DNA of 64,000 nt from Actinokineospora enzanensis DSM 44649. Lineage in GTDB: Bacteria > Actinomycetota > Actinomycetes > Mycobacteriales > Pseudonocardiaceae. The notes under the pieces are model-generated. The model ran no database searches, was not told where the DNA came from, and was given only the letters and a program-made list of their open reading frames with translations. Of the stretch, positions 50,541 through 59,418 are shown one piece after another (the first letter of the stretch is position 1; the number at the start of each line of letters is the position of its first letter). Location: the NCBI RefSeq assembly GCF_000374445.1, contig NZ_KB894414.1:1-64000 (forward strand), read 5' to 3'. Position numbers and translations under genes: made by a program.

Positions 50541-50927
50541 GTGCGCGCGATCATCTCCTGGTTGCTCACCCTCGCGGGTGTCGTCCTCCTCGGCTACGGC
50601 ACGTTCCACGCCTGGTACGAGGACCGCACGGGCGACACCCGACCGCTGAGCGACCTGTTCACCGGGGTGCACCGGGACACCGCACCGGCAGTCTCGTCGA
50701 TGCTCGTCCCCTTGGCGCTGGGGGTGCTGCTGACGGTCGTCGGCATGTTCCGCGCCCGGGGGCTGATGCAACTCGGCGGCGTGCTGTTGGTGGCGTCGGT
50801 GAGTGTGTGGATCAGCCAGGTGTTGGACGTGATCGACCTGAAGGACCTGCAACTGGGCGCCTGGAACGCACTGTTCGGCAGCCTCATCATCCTGGCCGCA
50901 AGCCTGATGCGGCCCGCCCGCCTTTGA
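50541..50927 (+). CDS. Small multi-pass membrane protein
   Basis: The 128-residue protein starts RAIISWLLTLAGVVLLGYG and has four hydrophobic helices separated by short loops, with acidic residues between helices 1 and 2. The family is not recognised. The GTG at 50541 has no strong ribosome site, and it follows the BI-1 terminator by about 18 bp, so it may start near its own codon. The 308-bp stretch to ephD (50928-51235) holds no gene; an imperfect GC-rich hairpin at 51142-51167 may end ephD transcription. Confidence 0.65.
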   Translation: MRAIISWLLTLAGVVLLGYGTFHAWYEDRTGDTRPLSDLFTGVHRDTAPAVSSMLVPLALGVLLTVVGMFRARGLMQLGGVLLVASVSVWISQVLDVIDLKDLQLGAWNALFGSLIILAASLMRPARL

Positions 50928-51235
50928 GTCCTCTATGGACCGATTCATCGGCCCAGGACCACACGGCAACCGGCCTGGACGGGAACAACACCTTTCCGCC
51001 TATGCGCATGATCGGCCAGCACAAGACCGCGACACGCCCCGCCAACGCGATGCCGCAGGCGAGCCGAAACCCAGCGATGGCGCAGGCGAGCAGTCCCCAG
51101 CCTCAAGCCGGCAGCGATGATCCACCGCAAGCTGCAAGCCAGGCCCCGCCCGACCAGGGGGCGGGCCACAGGACGGGACAGTTAGGCGATATTGACAGCG
51201 AGCCGGACCGCCTAGGGTTCCACGTATAGGGCGGG

Positions 51236-53023
51236 TCAGCCCCCCGGGAGGGAGGGGGTGTGCCCTGTGATCCGAGCGGTGCGGCGGAGCAGGCCGGGGC
51301 TGAGTCGGGATAGGAGGCGGGCCAGTTTGGCCTCCGGTGTCACGTGCACCACCGGCAACTCCTGTTCGACAGCCCGCACGATTTCCCCGGCGACCCGATC
51401 CGGCCCGAACCCACGACGGGCGTAAGCACGGGTCGCGTTGGCCCGCAGATGGCGCTGTTCCACCTCGGAAGTACCGGCGAACCGGGTCGTATTGGTGATG
51501 TCCGTGGCAACGATCCCCGGACACACCGCCGTGACACCAACGCCGTGCTCGGCCAACTCGGCACGCAAGCAGTCGGACAGCATCAGCACTCCCGCCTTGG
51601 TAGCCGCGTACGCCGACAATGACCGGTGCGGCAGGTAGGCGGCAGCGGAAGCCAGGTTGACCAGGTGCCCGCCCTCCCCTGCCGCCGCCATCAGCGCGCC
51701 GAAAGCGTGGCAGCCGTGTGCGACGCCGAGCAGGTTGACGTCCGTGATCCGCCGCCATTCGGCCGCGGTGGTGTGCAGGAATGGCCCCACGATGCCGATC
51801 CCGGCGTTGTTGACCACCACATCCGGCACCCCGTGCTCATCGGCCACGTCCTCGGCGAAGCGGCGCATCGCCTCCGCGTCGGACACGTCGACGCGGTAGG
51901 GGTAGGCGGCGGGGCCGATCTCCGCCGCGGTGCGGTTCGCCGCGTCCAGGTCCAGATCGGCGACGACGACCTCGGCGCCGCGCTCAGCGAACGCGGCGGC
52001 GGTTGCCCGGCCGATGCCGTGCCCGGCGCCGGTGACCACCACGAGCCGGTTGGTGAACCCGAGATCCGGAGCGCCGACCCGGGCGCGTTGCAGACCGCGC
52101 GTCATCGGCGCGCCGTCGATGTGTGCGACGAACTCCTCGACCACGCGGGCGACCACGCCCGGGCGCGACAGCGGCACCCAGTGCCCGGCCACCACCCGCC
52201 GCCGCCATAACCGGCCGATCCAGCGTTCCAGGTCCTCCGCGAGCGCGGGGCTGACGAACCGGTCGCGGGTCGGGATCACCACCTGTACGGGGATTTCCGC
52301 TTCGCGCGGCTTGGGCCTGCCGAGACCGGAGAACGTGTTGGCGCGGTAGAGGCGGATTCCGCGCGCGGCATCAGAACCGACAGTAGGGGCCGGGCGCGCG
52401 CGGACACCTTCCGCGCGACGCAGTAGTGCGCCCCAACGCGGGCCGATGAGTGTGCGCCAGGCCAGTGCGGGCAGTACGGGGATGTGGAACAGGTAGATGT
52501 ACCAGGACTTTCCGAGCTGGCGGAGGATCTGCGCGAGGTTGGCCGGGGTCGGGCGGGCGAGCCTGCGGCGCATCCACTGACCGACGTGGTCGAGGCTGGG
52601 GCCGGAGATCGAAGTGAACGAGGCGATCCGGGTCTTGGCGCGTCGATCGGTGACGGCGGCCCAGGACTGGATTGATCCCCAGTCGTGGGCGACCACATGC
52701 ACCGGGCGGCGGGGGCTGACCGCGTCGGCGACCGCGAACAGGTCTTCGGCGAGTGTCTCCACGCGGTAGGCGGCCAGTTTTCGCGGTGCGCCGGACTCGC
52801 CCGCGCCGCGTACGTCGTAGCGGGCGACGTGGTAGTCCTCGGTCAGCTGGTCGGCCACGGCGTCCCACAGGCGGTGGGTGTCCGGGAAGCCGTGCACGAG
52901 CAGCACTGTCGGTGAGTCCGGGTCGCCCTGGGTGAACACGGCGAGGTCGACGCCGTCGCCACGCACGGTCCGCCGTCGTGGAGCGTGGATCGAGGTGGGC
53001 AGGCGGGTCGGTTCGCTGGCCAT
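51236..53023 (-). CDS. ephD: EphD-type fusion: alpha/beta hydrolase plus short-chain dehydrogenase
   Basis: The 595-residue protein joins an epoxide-hydrolase-like domain (about 1-300; LLVHGFPDTHRLWD, VHVVAHDWGS with the nucleophile Asp) to a classical SDR (about 315-595; VVTGAGHGIGRA for NADP, NNAGIG, and catalytic YAATK). Length and order match M. tuberculosis EphD (Rv2214c, 592 residues), linked to mycolic acid metabolism. The ATG at 53023 follows GGGAG. The next gene upstream is a MerR-type regulator in the same orientation, and a perfect inverted repeat covers the likely ephD promoter. Confidence 0.93.
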   Translation of the reverse strand: MASEPTRLPTSIHAPRRRTVRGDGVDLAVFTQGDPDSPTVLLVHGFPDTHRLWDAVADQLTEDYHVARYDVRGAGESGAPRKLAAYRVETLAEDLFAVADAVSPRRPVHVVAHDWGSIQSWAAVTDRRAKTRIASFTSISGPSLDHVGQWMRRRLARPTPANLAQILRQLGKSWYIYLFHIPVLPALAWRTLIGPRWGALLRRAEGVRARPAPTVGSDAARGIRLYRANTFSGLGRPKPREAEIPVQVVIPTRDRFVSPALAEDLERWIGRLWRRRVVAGHWVPLSRPGVVARVVEEFVAHIDGAPMTRGLQRARVGAPDLGFTNRLVVVTGAGHGIGRATAAAFAERGAEVVVADLDLDAANRTAAEIGPAAYPYRVDVSDAEAMRRFAEDVADEHGVPDVVVNNAGIGIVGPFLHTTAAEWRRITDVNLLGVAHGCHAFGALMAAAGEGGHLVNLASAAAYLPHRSLSAYAATKAGVLMLSDCLRAELAEHGVGVTAVCPGIVATDITNTTRFAGTSEVEQRHLRANATRAYARRGFGPDRVAGEIVRAVEQELPVVHVTPEAKLARLLSRLSPGLLRRTARITGHTPSLPGG

Positions 53024-53082
53024 GGGCGGCTCCCGGGCAGGGCGACACCCACCCGGGGCGGCAGGTGAACAGGGTTTATTCG

Positions 53083-53117
53083 GTGACAATGGCGAACGTT
53101 ACAACCGCCATTGTCAC
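53083..53117 (-). promoter_or_regulatory. Perfect inverted-repeat operator at the ephD promoter
   Basis: GTGACAATGGCG and CGCCATTGTCAC flank an 11-bp centre, AACGTTACAAC. On the minus strand TTGTAA and GAATAA, 17 bp apart, give a -35/-10 pair overlapping the repeat. It lies 60 bp before ephD and just after the regulator stop, so it is more likely an operator than a terminator. Confidence 0.6.
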
Positions 53118-53127
53118 GATGCAACGC

Positions 53128-53874
53128 TCAGCTCCCGGCCCGCGCCCGCTCCGCCAGCGCGATCAGCCGGTCGCCCAGCACCTCCGGGATGACCCGTCGG
53201 GCCGAGCGGTCGACGGCGGCGCTCAGCGCGGACATCACCAGCGGGTGCAGCCGGGAGATCACGTCCGCGTAGTGCGGCAGCTCGTCGCCCGCGGGCAGCC
53301 AGTCCGGGCCCTTCGGGTCGAGCACGTAGCGGTGGACCAGGCCGACCAGCAGCGCGGTCACCCGGTCGGTCTCGGCCAGCAGCTCGGCGGCCAGCGCCAA
53401 CGCCTCGGCCAGGGGCACGCCGAGCCGGACCAGCTCGCGGCCCGCCTCCAGCAGCCCCGGGCTCGGCGCGACGAACCGACCACCGCGCCGTTCCAGCACG
53501 CCAAGGCGCAGCGCGGTGCGGAGGGTGGCCGGGGTGACCTCGGCGCCGAACATCCGGGCCAGGTCGGCCACGGACAGCACCGCGGGCGGCTCGTGCGACC
53601 AGGCCGCGCCGGTGGCCGCCTCCAGTCCGAGCACGTCGGCCAGGCTGTGCCCGGCCTGCCAGGCGTCCAGCATCTCCTTGATCTGGGCGAACGCGTAGCC
53701 GCGGTCGAGCATGTTGCGGATCAGCCGCAGCCGGGACAGGTGCGCGTCGCCGTAGACCGCCGCGCGGCCCCGGCGGATGGGCGGCGGCAGCAGGTCTCGG
53801 TCCTGGTAGACGCGGACGTTGCGTACCGACGTGCCCGCCGCCCGAGCCAGGTCGTCGATCCGGTACTCGGCCAC
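53128..53874 (-). CDS. MerR-family transcriptional regulator
   Basis: The 248-residue protein starts YRIDDLARAAGTSVRNVRVY with the MerR winged helix (residues 3-75), a linker, and a longer C-terminal domain (about 90-248) with a second helical HTH-like segment (VLSVADLARMFG, then TPATLRTALRLGVLERRG) not seen in metal-sensing MerR proteins. It lacks the Cys ligands of metal sensors. Its gene is directly upstream of ephD in the same orientation, so ephD is the likely target. The GTG at 53874 matches the family N-terminus. Confidence 0.85.
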   Translation of the reverse strand: MAEYRIDDLARAAGTSVRNVRVYQDRDLLPPPIRRGRAAVYGDAHLSRLRLIRNMLDRGYAFAQIKEMLDAWQAGHSLADVLGLEAATGAAWSHEPPAVLSVADLARMFGAEVTPATLRTALRLGVLERRGGRFVAPSPGLLEAGRELVRLGVPLAEALALAAELLAETDRVTALLVGLVHRYVLDPKGPDWLPAGDELPHYADVISRLHPLVMSALSAAVDRSARRVIPEVLGDRLIALAERARAGS

Positions 53875-54126
53875 GCGGGCAGCTTAGGGGGTGCCCGCGC
53901 TTCCACTATGGACACAATCGGGAACCTCGACCGGCGAGCGAAACCGGTTCGTCAAACTCCAACAATCCGCCGCATATCGCGAGGAGTGGACGATCGTCCA
54001 CCGGAGTGCGGTCCCGGCGCGGACATCCCATGTCTGCCGCGCCGGGCACCGTGAATCACCACCGGGACCGGGACCGTGTGGACAATCGTCATGAGACGTC
54101 CTCACCGGACACCTGTCCCGCTTTCG

Positions 54127-54200
54127 TGCCCCCGACCGGATTCGAACCGGCACTCGACCCCTTTTAAGGGGGCTGCCTCTGCCTGTTGGGCTACGGGGGC
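54127..54200 (-). tRNA. tRNA with anticodon UAA (predicted Leu), short variable loop
   Basis: A 74-nt cloverleaf is clear: acceptor GCCCCCG/CGGGGGC, discriminator A73, D stem GCC/GGC with GG in the loop, anticodon stem GCCCC/GGGGT with loop CTTAAAA (anticodon TAA), a 5-nt variable region CGAGT, and T arm GCCGG-TTCGAAT-CCGGT. No CCA is encoded. The anticodon would read UUA (Leu). Bacterial tRNA-Leu normally has a long variable arm (class II), which is missing here, so charging by LeuRS is uncertain. It stands alone between merR and ndh. Confidence 0.8.
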
Positions 54201-54290
54201 AGCCGCAGCCTAGGGCGCGCCAACCGGTCTCGGGACGTGTTTGTGACAACTTCCGGCCGGGTGGCCCAACTCGGGTTGGGCCGTTTGCCG

Positions 54291-55616
54291 TCAGCCTTTG
54301 GAGACCCGGGTGAACTCCGCCTTCGGGTCGTTGATCTGCCCCATCGAGATGACCTCACGCCGGAACAATCCACCAGTTAACCAGTCGAGGGTGATCCGGA
54401 CCTTGCGGTTGAACGTCGGCATGGCCTTGACATGGTAGGCGCGGTGCATGGCCCAGGCGATGAAGCCCTTGGCCTTGATGTTGAACACGTCGCCGACGCC
54501 CTTGTGCAGGCCGAGGCTGGCCACCGAGCCGATGTTCTTGTGGAAGTAGTCCTTCGGCTCGTGGCCGCGCAGCGCGGTGACGATGTTCTTGGCCAGCAGC
54601 CGCGCCTGGCGCACCGCGTTCTGGGCGTTCGGCGCGCAGATCGCGGTGGGGTCGTCGTCGGTGCGCGACAGGTCGGGCACGGCCGCGCAGTCGCCCGCGG
54701 TCCAGGCGTCGGTGAGGCCCTCCACCCGCATCGCCGCGGTGGCGCGCAGCCTGCCCTGCTTGGTCAGCGGCAGGTCCGAGGCGGCGAGCACCGGGTTCGA
54801 CTTGACGCCCGCGGTCCAGACGATGGTGTCGCTGTCGAACTCGGTGCCGTCGGAGAGCACCACGCGCCCGCCCTCGAACGACTTCGCCAGGGTCGACAGG
54901 TAGACCTCGATGCCGCGCTTCTCCAGCTGCATCACCGTGTACACGCCGAGGCTCTCGCGCACCTCGGGCAGGATCCGGCCCGCGGCCTCGACCAGCACGA
55001 AGCGCAGGTCCTCCGGCCGCACGTTCTTGTAGTACTGGGTGGCGAAGCGGGCCATGTCCTCCAGCTCGCCAAGCGCCTCCACGCCCGCGAACCCGCCGCC
55101 GACGAAAGTGAAGGTCAGCAGCCGCTTGCGCAGCTCCGGGTCGAGCGTGCTGTCCGCCTCGTCCAGCTTGCTCATCACGTGGTTGCGCAGGTAGATCGCC
55201 TCACCGATGGTGCGGAAGGCGATGCCGTGCTCGACCAGGCCGGGCACCGGCAGCAGCCGGGCCACCGAGCCGAGCGCCACGACCAGCACGTCGTAGCCCA
55301 GCTCCTCGCTGTGCCCGTCCGGGGCCTCGATGGTGGCGACCTTGCGCCCGTGCTCGATCCCGGTGACCCGCGCGGTGATCACGTGACAGCGCTTGAGCGC
55401 CCGGCGCAGCGGCACCACCACATGCCGCGGCTCGATCGCCCCGGCCGCGGCCTCGGGCAGGAACGGCTGGTAGGTCATGTGCGGCTGCGGGTCGACCACG
55501 GTGACCGAGGCCTCCCCGGAACGCAGCTTCCGCTGAAGCCCGAGCGCCGTGTACAGCCCGACGTAGCCGCCACCGAGGATGAGGATCCGGGTGGGCTCCG
55601 ACTTTCCTTGCGCCAT
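54291..55616 (-). CDS. ndh: Type II NADH dehydrogenase (NDH-2)
   Basis: The 441-residue flavoprotein passes electrons from NADH to menaquinone without proton pumping. It shows the FAD motif ILGGGYVGLYTALGLQ, the NADH motif FTFVGGGFAGVEALGELED, and C-terminal AGDCAAVPD, with AQNAVRQARLLAKNI and an amphipathic C-terminal region (FNRKVRITLDWLTGGLF) for membrane binding. Length is typical. The ATG at 55616 lies after AAAACCAGTGC with no strong ribosome site, but the N-terminus aligns well with the family. Confidence 0.92.
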   Translation of the reverse strand: MAQGKSEPTRILILGGGYVGLYTALGLQRKLRSGEASVTVVDPQPHMTYQPFLPEAAAGAIEPRHVVVPLRRALKRCHVITARVTGIEHGRKVATIEAPDGHSEELGYDVLVVALGSVARLLPVPGLVEHGIAFRTIGEAIYLRNHVMSKLDEADSTLDPELRKRLLTFTFVGGGFAGVEALGELEDMARFATQYYKNVRPEDLRFVLVEAAGRILPEVRESLGVYTVMQLEKRGIEVYLSTLAKSFEGGRVVLSDGTEFDSDTIVWTAGVKSNPVLAASDLPLTKQGRLRATAAMRVEGLTDAWTAGDCAAVPDLSRTDDDPTAICAPNAQNAVRQARLLAKNIVTALRGHEPKDYFHKNIGSVASLGLHKGVGDVFNIKAKGFIAWAMHRAYHVKAMPTFNRKVRITLDWLTGGLFRREVISMGQINDPKAEFTRVSKG

Positions 55617-55721
55617 ACCCGCAATGGTGGCACTGGTTTTACCTCGCCGCGAGGCGCCCCCACACTGGTGTGACCGGGGTCGCCGACACGTTTTCGCAGG
55701 TGTGACGCCCGTCGCCGCCGT

Positions 55722-56252
55722 TCAGCGGGATCGGTCAAGAACGATCACGGCGAGTGCCAGGCCCGCGATCGACAGTAACGCGATCAACTCCACCGGTTCG
55801 GGTGTACGGCCGAGGGGCACCAGGGCCGCGATCCCGACGATGGTGAACGTGATCACCTGGACGATCGCGGCCCGGCGGAGCGTCGGCCTGACCGCGCGCG
55901 GATCGAGTCGGGCGCCGTCGGGGAGCAGGCCCGCCAGGGAGCAGCTCAGGTGGAGGAGGTGGGTCAGGGGGATGAGCACCAGGACGCCGGGGCGGAAAGG
56001 AGAGCCGCCGTCGATGGTGATCACCAGTGCGGCGAGTCCGATGAGCACGAGGGGGGCGGGCGAGGCGGGGAGGAGGACGCAGGCGAGGGAGAGGAGTGCG
56101 GCGGTGAGGAGGAGGAAGAGGGAGGCGTGGTGGGTCAGGAGGTCGATGAGGATGCCCGCGGCGGCGGCGCCTGCCCCGGCTCGCAACCACCACGCGGAGA
56201 CCCCTCTGCCGACGTCGAGGCCGTCCTCGCCTGCGTCGTTGCCCTCGGTCAA
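55722..56252 (-). CDS. Membrane protein at the end of the DUF58/MoxR cluster
   Basis: The 176-residue protein has about five hydrophobic helices, including GAAAAGILIDLL, LFLLLTAALLSLACVLL and APLVLIGLAALVI, with no catalytic motif. The family is not recognised. It is the last of five same-strand genes (DUF4129, small membrane protein, MoxR, DUF58, this one), separated by about 100 bp from the DUF58 stop, and probably belongs to that unit. Confidence 0.75.
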   Translation of the reverse strand: MTEGNDAGEDGLDVGRGVSAWWLRAGAGAAAAGILIDLLTHHASLFLLLTAALLSLACVLLPASPAPLVLIGLAALVITIDGGSPFRPGVLVLIPLTHLLHLSCSLAGLLPDGARLDPRAVRPTLRRAAIVQVITFTIVGIAALVPLGRTPEPVELIALLSIAGLALAVIVLDRSR

Positions 56253-56354
56253 AGATCACCCCCTGGTCGCTGAGGCATGATCGCGCCCCCCGGTCCCACT
56301 GCCAAGCCTGGATCCGGGCTGTCCACATCGGCCCCTGAACGCATGACCGAGCCG

Positions 56355-57695
56355 CTAGCGGCGGTGGCGGAGGCGACGGAGGGTGGGGGCGATCTCGTCC
56401 GGAGTGGGGACGACGGTGATTCCGTTGGTGCGCAAGGCGTTGAGGCGGTTCTGGTGTTCGGTGGTGAGGATGTGGCGGACCACCTCGCCCCAGGGTTCGT
56501 CGGGGTCGGCGGTCAGTGGCGTGGGGAGGGTGTCGACGGCGATCACCAGGTGGCCGCGGGCGGTGCGGATGGTGAGGTCGGTGATGTCGTCGTCCAGGAA
56601 CGGGGAGAGCAGGACGACGACCGCGCCGCGCGGGAGGCGGCGGGTGGGGAGCAGGGGTCTCGGGGCCCAGCCCGCGGTTCGACAGCAGGCGACCAACTGG
56701 TGGCGGATGCGCAGGAGTTGACGGTGGCCGACGCCGGGAGGTAAGCCCAGGTGGGGGCGGCCGAGGTCGACCAGGCCGACGCGGTCGCCTTGGCGGAGAC
56801 AAGCGGCGGCGAGGGCGGCGACAGCGCGGACGGCGATGTCGAGGCTGCCGCCGGGGCGGGTGGCGATGCCGGGTTCGGAGAGAGACCAGTCGGCGAGGGT
56901 GGCGGTGGGGTCGGCGCGGGAGTCCAGGGCCAGCAGCAGGTCGGCGTCCGCTTCGGCGTGGCGTTCGCGGACGTGCGGGGTGCCCAGCGGGTCGCCGGTG
57001 GCTGCGCCCGCGCGCAGGGTGACGCGCCAGTCGATGCGGCGGAGGCGGTCGCCGGGGCGGAACGGGCGGACCGTGCGTAGCTCGGTGCCGTCACCCGCGC
57101 GCGGTGACCGGTGCGCCCCGACCAACCCGGCGGCGCGTGGTGGCAGCGGGCCAGGCTCCAACGGCAGCACCGGCGGCAGGACGGTCCGTCTGCTTTCCGC
57201 GCCGACGATCGGACCGTGGATCAACAGGCCGTCCCGGCCCGCGGCCAGGTGATCGGGACGGATGTCGAGCCCCTCACCCCACGCGTTCCACTGCACCGCC
57301 GCCCGGATCTCCCGCGTCGAACCGGGCAACAGGTGCACCGGGCCGGGCGAGCGCGTTCCGTTGCCCGGCGGCAAAGGCATGCGGACAGCCAGGAACTCGA
57401 CGCCCGGCGACGCCACGACCGTGACCGTCAGCCGCCCGCGATCGCCCGCTGTCACGATGTTGCTCACTCGTTCCGCGCGCACCGCCGGCGACCGGCCGAC
57501 CGGGGCGCCGAGCGCGAACACGGTGCCGAGCAACAAGGGTGCGCCGATGAACACCAGGTCGACGTGGTGCAGCACCACACCCGTCGCCACCAGCCCGACC
57601 CCGCCGACCGCACCCCGGAACAGCGCGTCGGTCCCCCGCCACCCGGCCCGACCGGCCGCCCGGCGCGCGGTGGCCCAAGCCAGGACGCGGTTCAT
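56355..57695 (-). CDS. DUF58 (VWA-like) membrane protein
   Basis: The 446-residue protein has two hydrophobic helices near the N-terminus (about 28-65) and a C-terminal DUF58 region with RTVRPFRPGDRLRRIDWRVT, the family hallmark, then a VWA-like fold starting LLLALDSRAD. DUF58 proteins are partners of MoxR ATPases in envelope or metal-insertion complexes. The ATG at 57695 has GGAGAG 10 nt upstream; a GTG six codons earlier is possible. It is 81 bp downstream of the MoxR gene. Confidence 0.88.
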   Translation of the reverse strand: MNRVLAWATARRAAGRAGWRGTDALFRGAVGGVGLVATGVVLHHVDLVFIGAPLLLGTVFALGAPVGRSPAVRAERVSNIVTAGDRGRLTVTVVASPGVEFLAVRMPLPPGNGTRSPGPVHLLPGSTREIRAAVQWNAWGEGLDIRPDHLAAGRDGLLIHGPIVGAESRRTVLPPVLPLEPGPLPPRAAGLVGAHRSPRAGDGTELRTVRPFRPGDRLRRIDWRVTLRAGAATGDPLGTPHVRERHAEADADLLLALDSRADPTATLADWSLSEPGIATRPGGSLDIAVRAVAALAAACLRQGDRVGLVDLGRPHLGLPPGVGHRQLLRIRHQLVACCRTAGWAPRPLLPTRRLPRGAVVVLLSPFLDDDITDLTIRTARGHLVIAVDTLPTPLTADPDEPWGEVVRHILTTEHQNRLNALRTNGITVVPTPDEIAPTLRRLRHRR

Positions 57696-57775
57696 GCTCT
57701 GGATGCTCTCCACTCCAGACCCGACCGGTCAACACCCATGCCCTGGACCGAATGGTCACTGCCAAGGGAAAGCCT

Positions 57776-58741
57776 TCAGGACCGGGTGGTCACCGGTCCG
57801 GGGACGCTGGTGAGCAGTTCCGCGATCACCTCTGTCGTGCTGACGCCAGAGCTCCAGGTCTCGGGGCGCAGTGTGAGTCGGTGGGCAAGGGCCGGGATGG
57901 CGCAGTCCTTCACGTCTTCCGGCAGCACGAAGTCCCGTCCGTCGAGGACCGCGAGTGCGCGGGCGACCAGCAGCACCGCCTGGGAACCCCGGGGCGAGGC
58001 GCCGACCTCGACGCTTGGGTGGTCGCGGGAGGCGCGGGCGAGGTCGACGCAGTAGCGGATCACGTCGAGGTCGACGGCGACGTGTTCCACCGATGACTGC
58101 AGTGCGGCCAGGCAGGCGGCGTCGACGACCGGGGGCACCTTCGTGTCCTCGGTGCGGCGGGCGAGTCTGCGCCGCAGTACCTCGATCTCCTCGTCCGCGG
58201 GCGGGTAGCCGATGTCGACGCGGAGGAGGAAGCGGTCGAGTTGGGCTTCCGGGAGTGGGAACGTTCCCTCGTACTCCACCGGGTTCGCGGTCGCCAGCAC
58301 GTGGAACGGGGGTGGCAGCGGGAAAGTGCGGCCCTCCACCGTGACCTGGCGCTCCTGCATGGCTTCCAGCAGGGCCGCCTGGGTCTTGGGCGGTGTCCGG
58401 TTGATCTCGTCGGCGAGCAGCAGGCCGGTGAACACCGGACCCGGGCGGAAGTCGAACTCGCGGCGGGCCGGGTCGAAGACGAACGAGCCGGTGACGTCGG
58501 CCGGTTGCAGGTCCGGGGTGCATTGCAGGCGCGTGAAGTCGAGGCCGAGGGCGGTGGCGAGGCTGCGGGCGAGCAGCGTCTTGCCCAGGCCGGGGACGTC
58601 CTCCAGCAGCACGTGTCCGCCCGCCAGCACGCCCGCCAGGGCCAGGCGGACAGCGCGGTCGCGGCCGACCACGGCCTCGCCGACGGCGGCGGTCACCGCG
58701 CGCAGCGCGGCTGCGGTTTGCTCCACAGTGGACTCGGTCAT
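57776..58741 (-). CDS. MoxR-family AAA+ ATPase
   Basis: The 321-residue ATPase has Walker A (EDVPGLGKTLLARS), Walker B (GLLLADEINRTPPKTQ), sensor 1 (FHVLATANPVEYEGTFPLPEAQ) and the sensor 2 region (GASPRGSQAVLL). MoxR proteins act as chaperones for VWA-domain partners, here the DUF58 protein encoded next. The ATG at 58741 follows GGGAGCG. Confidence 0.94.
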   Translation of the reverse strand: MTESTVEQTAAALRAVTAAVGEAVVGRDRAVRLALAGVLAGGHVLLEDVPGLGKTLLARSLATALGLDFTRLQCTPDLQPADVTGSFVFDPARREFDFRPGPVFTGLLLADEINRTPPKTQAALLEAMQERQVTVEGRTFPLPPPFHVLATANPVEYEGTFPLPEAQLDRFLLRVDIGYPPADEEIEVLRRRLARRTEDTKVPPVVDAACLAALQSSVEHVAVDLDVIRYCVDLARASRDHPSVEVGASPRGSQAVLLVARALAVLDGRDFVLPEDVKDCAIPALAHRLTLRPETWSSGVSTTEVIAELLTSVPGPVTTRS

Positions 58742-58784
58742 GTCGCTCCCGTCGATCCGGCCGGGCACCATCCCACCAGGACCG

Positions 58785-59246
58785 TCATCGGCGGTCCAGG
58801 GCGTCGAGCAGGGCGGCGACCACTCTCGGTTCCGGCAAAGTCGCCGTGGGTGAGGTGATCAGCCGGTGCAGATCGGGGCCGAGCAGGTCACGCGCCCGCG
58901 CGCTCTCCACATCGGACACCCCGTGCGCGCGTAATCGGGCGGCGGCGAGCGCGCGGAGTCTGGGTTGGACCCTGGTGCGGAACCTATGTGGATCTCTTTC
59001 GGCTTCGGCGAGTCGGGCGGCGAGTGTCGCTGCCTGTGACAACGTGGCCGGACCGGACTCGTCGGGAACGGCTGTCCACAGCGGTTCCAACGGTCCGGCC
59101 AACCGCGTCGCCAGCCACACCAGCGCGCAGGCGGGAACACCGAGAGCGACCGCCCAGAACGGCGGAACGCCGCCTGCGCGCGACGCCACCACGACCACGA
59201 CGGCGCCCGCCAGTACCCCGAACACCACGCTCCGCGCCCCGTCCAC
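58785..59246 (-). CDS. Membrane protein of the MoxR cluster
   Basis: The 153-residue protein has two N-terminal hydrophobic helices (about 5-50) and a cytoplasmic helical domain rich in Ala/Arg. It lies between the DUF4129 gene and MoxR on the same strand, 43 bp before MoxR, a position often filled by a small membrane protein in these clusters. A GTG start at 59246 is used; family not recognised. Confidence 0.75.
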   Translation of the reverse strand: MDGARSVVFGVLAGAVVVVVASRAGGVPPFWAVALGVPACALVWLATRLAGPLEPLWTAVPDESGPATLSQAATLAARLAEAERDPHRFRTRVQPRLRALAAARLRAHGVSDVESARARDLLGPDLHRLITSPTATLPEPRVVAALLDALDRR

Positions 59247-59418
59247 GGCTGTCCTCCCTCACGATCCGGTCACGATCCTCCGCCTGGGACGAGTCCTAGT
59301 ATCTCCCGTTGACCTGGGCAAACAACCGGGTCGACGACGCCTGTGGACAAACTCGGCACCATGTGCACAACTCGACCGGGCATTGAGTGATTCCGGGGGC
59401 AGGACACACGCCGGAACC

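Noticed and set aside
50945-51169. Minus-strand Arg-rich frame between the small membrane gene and ephD
   Set aside because: No ribosome site, low complexity, and it covers a GC hairpin that may be a terminator.
53083-53117. Terminator of the merR gene
   Set aside because: The inverted repeat could fold in RNA, but its long 11-nt centre, low GC content and overlap with -35/-10 elements favour an operator.
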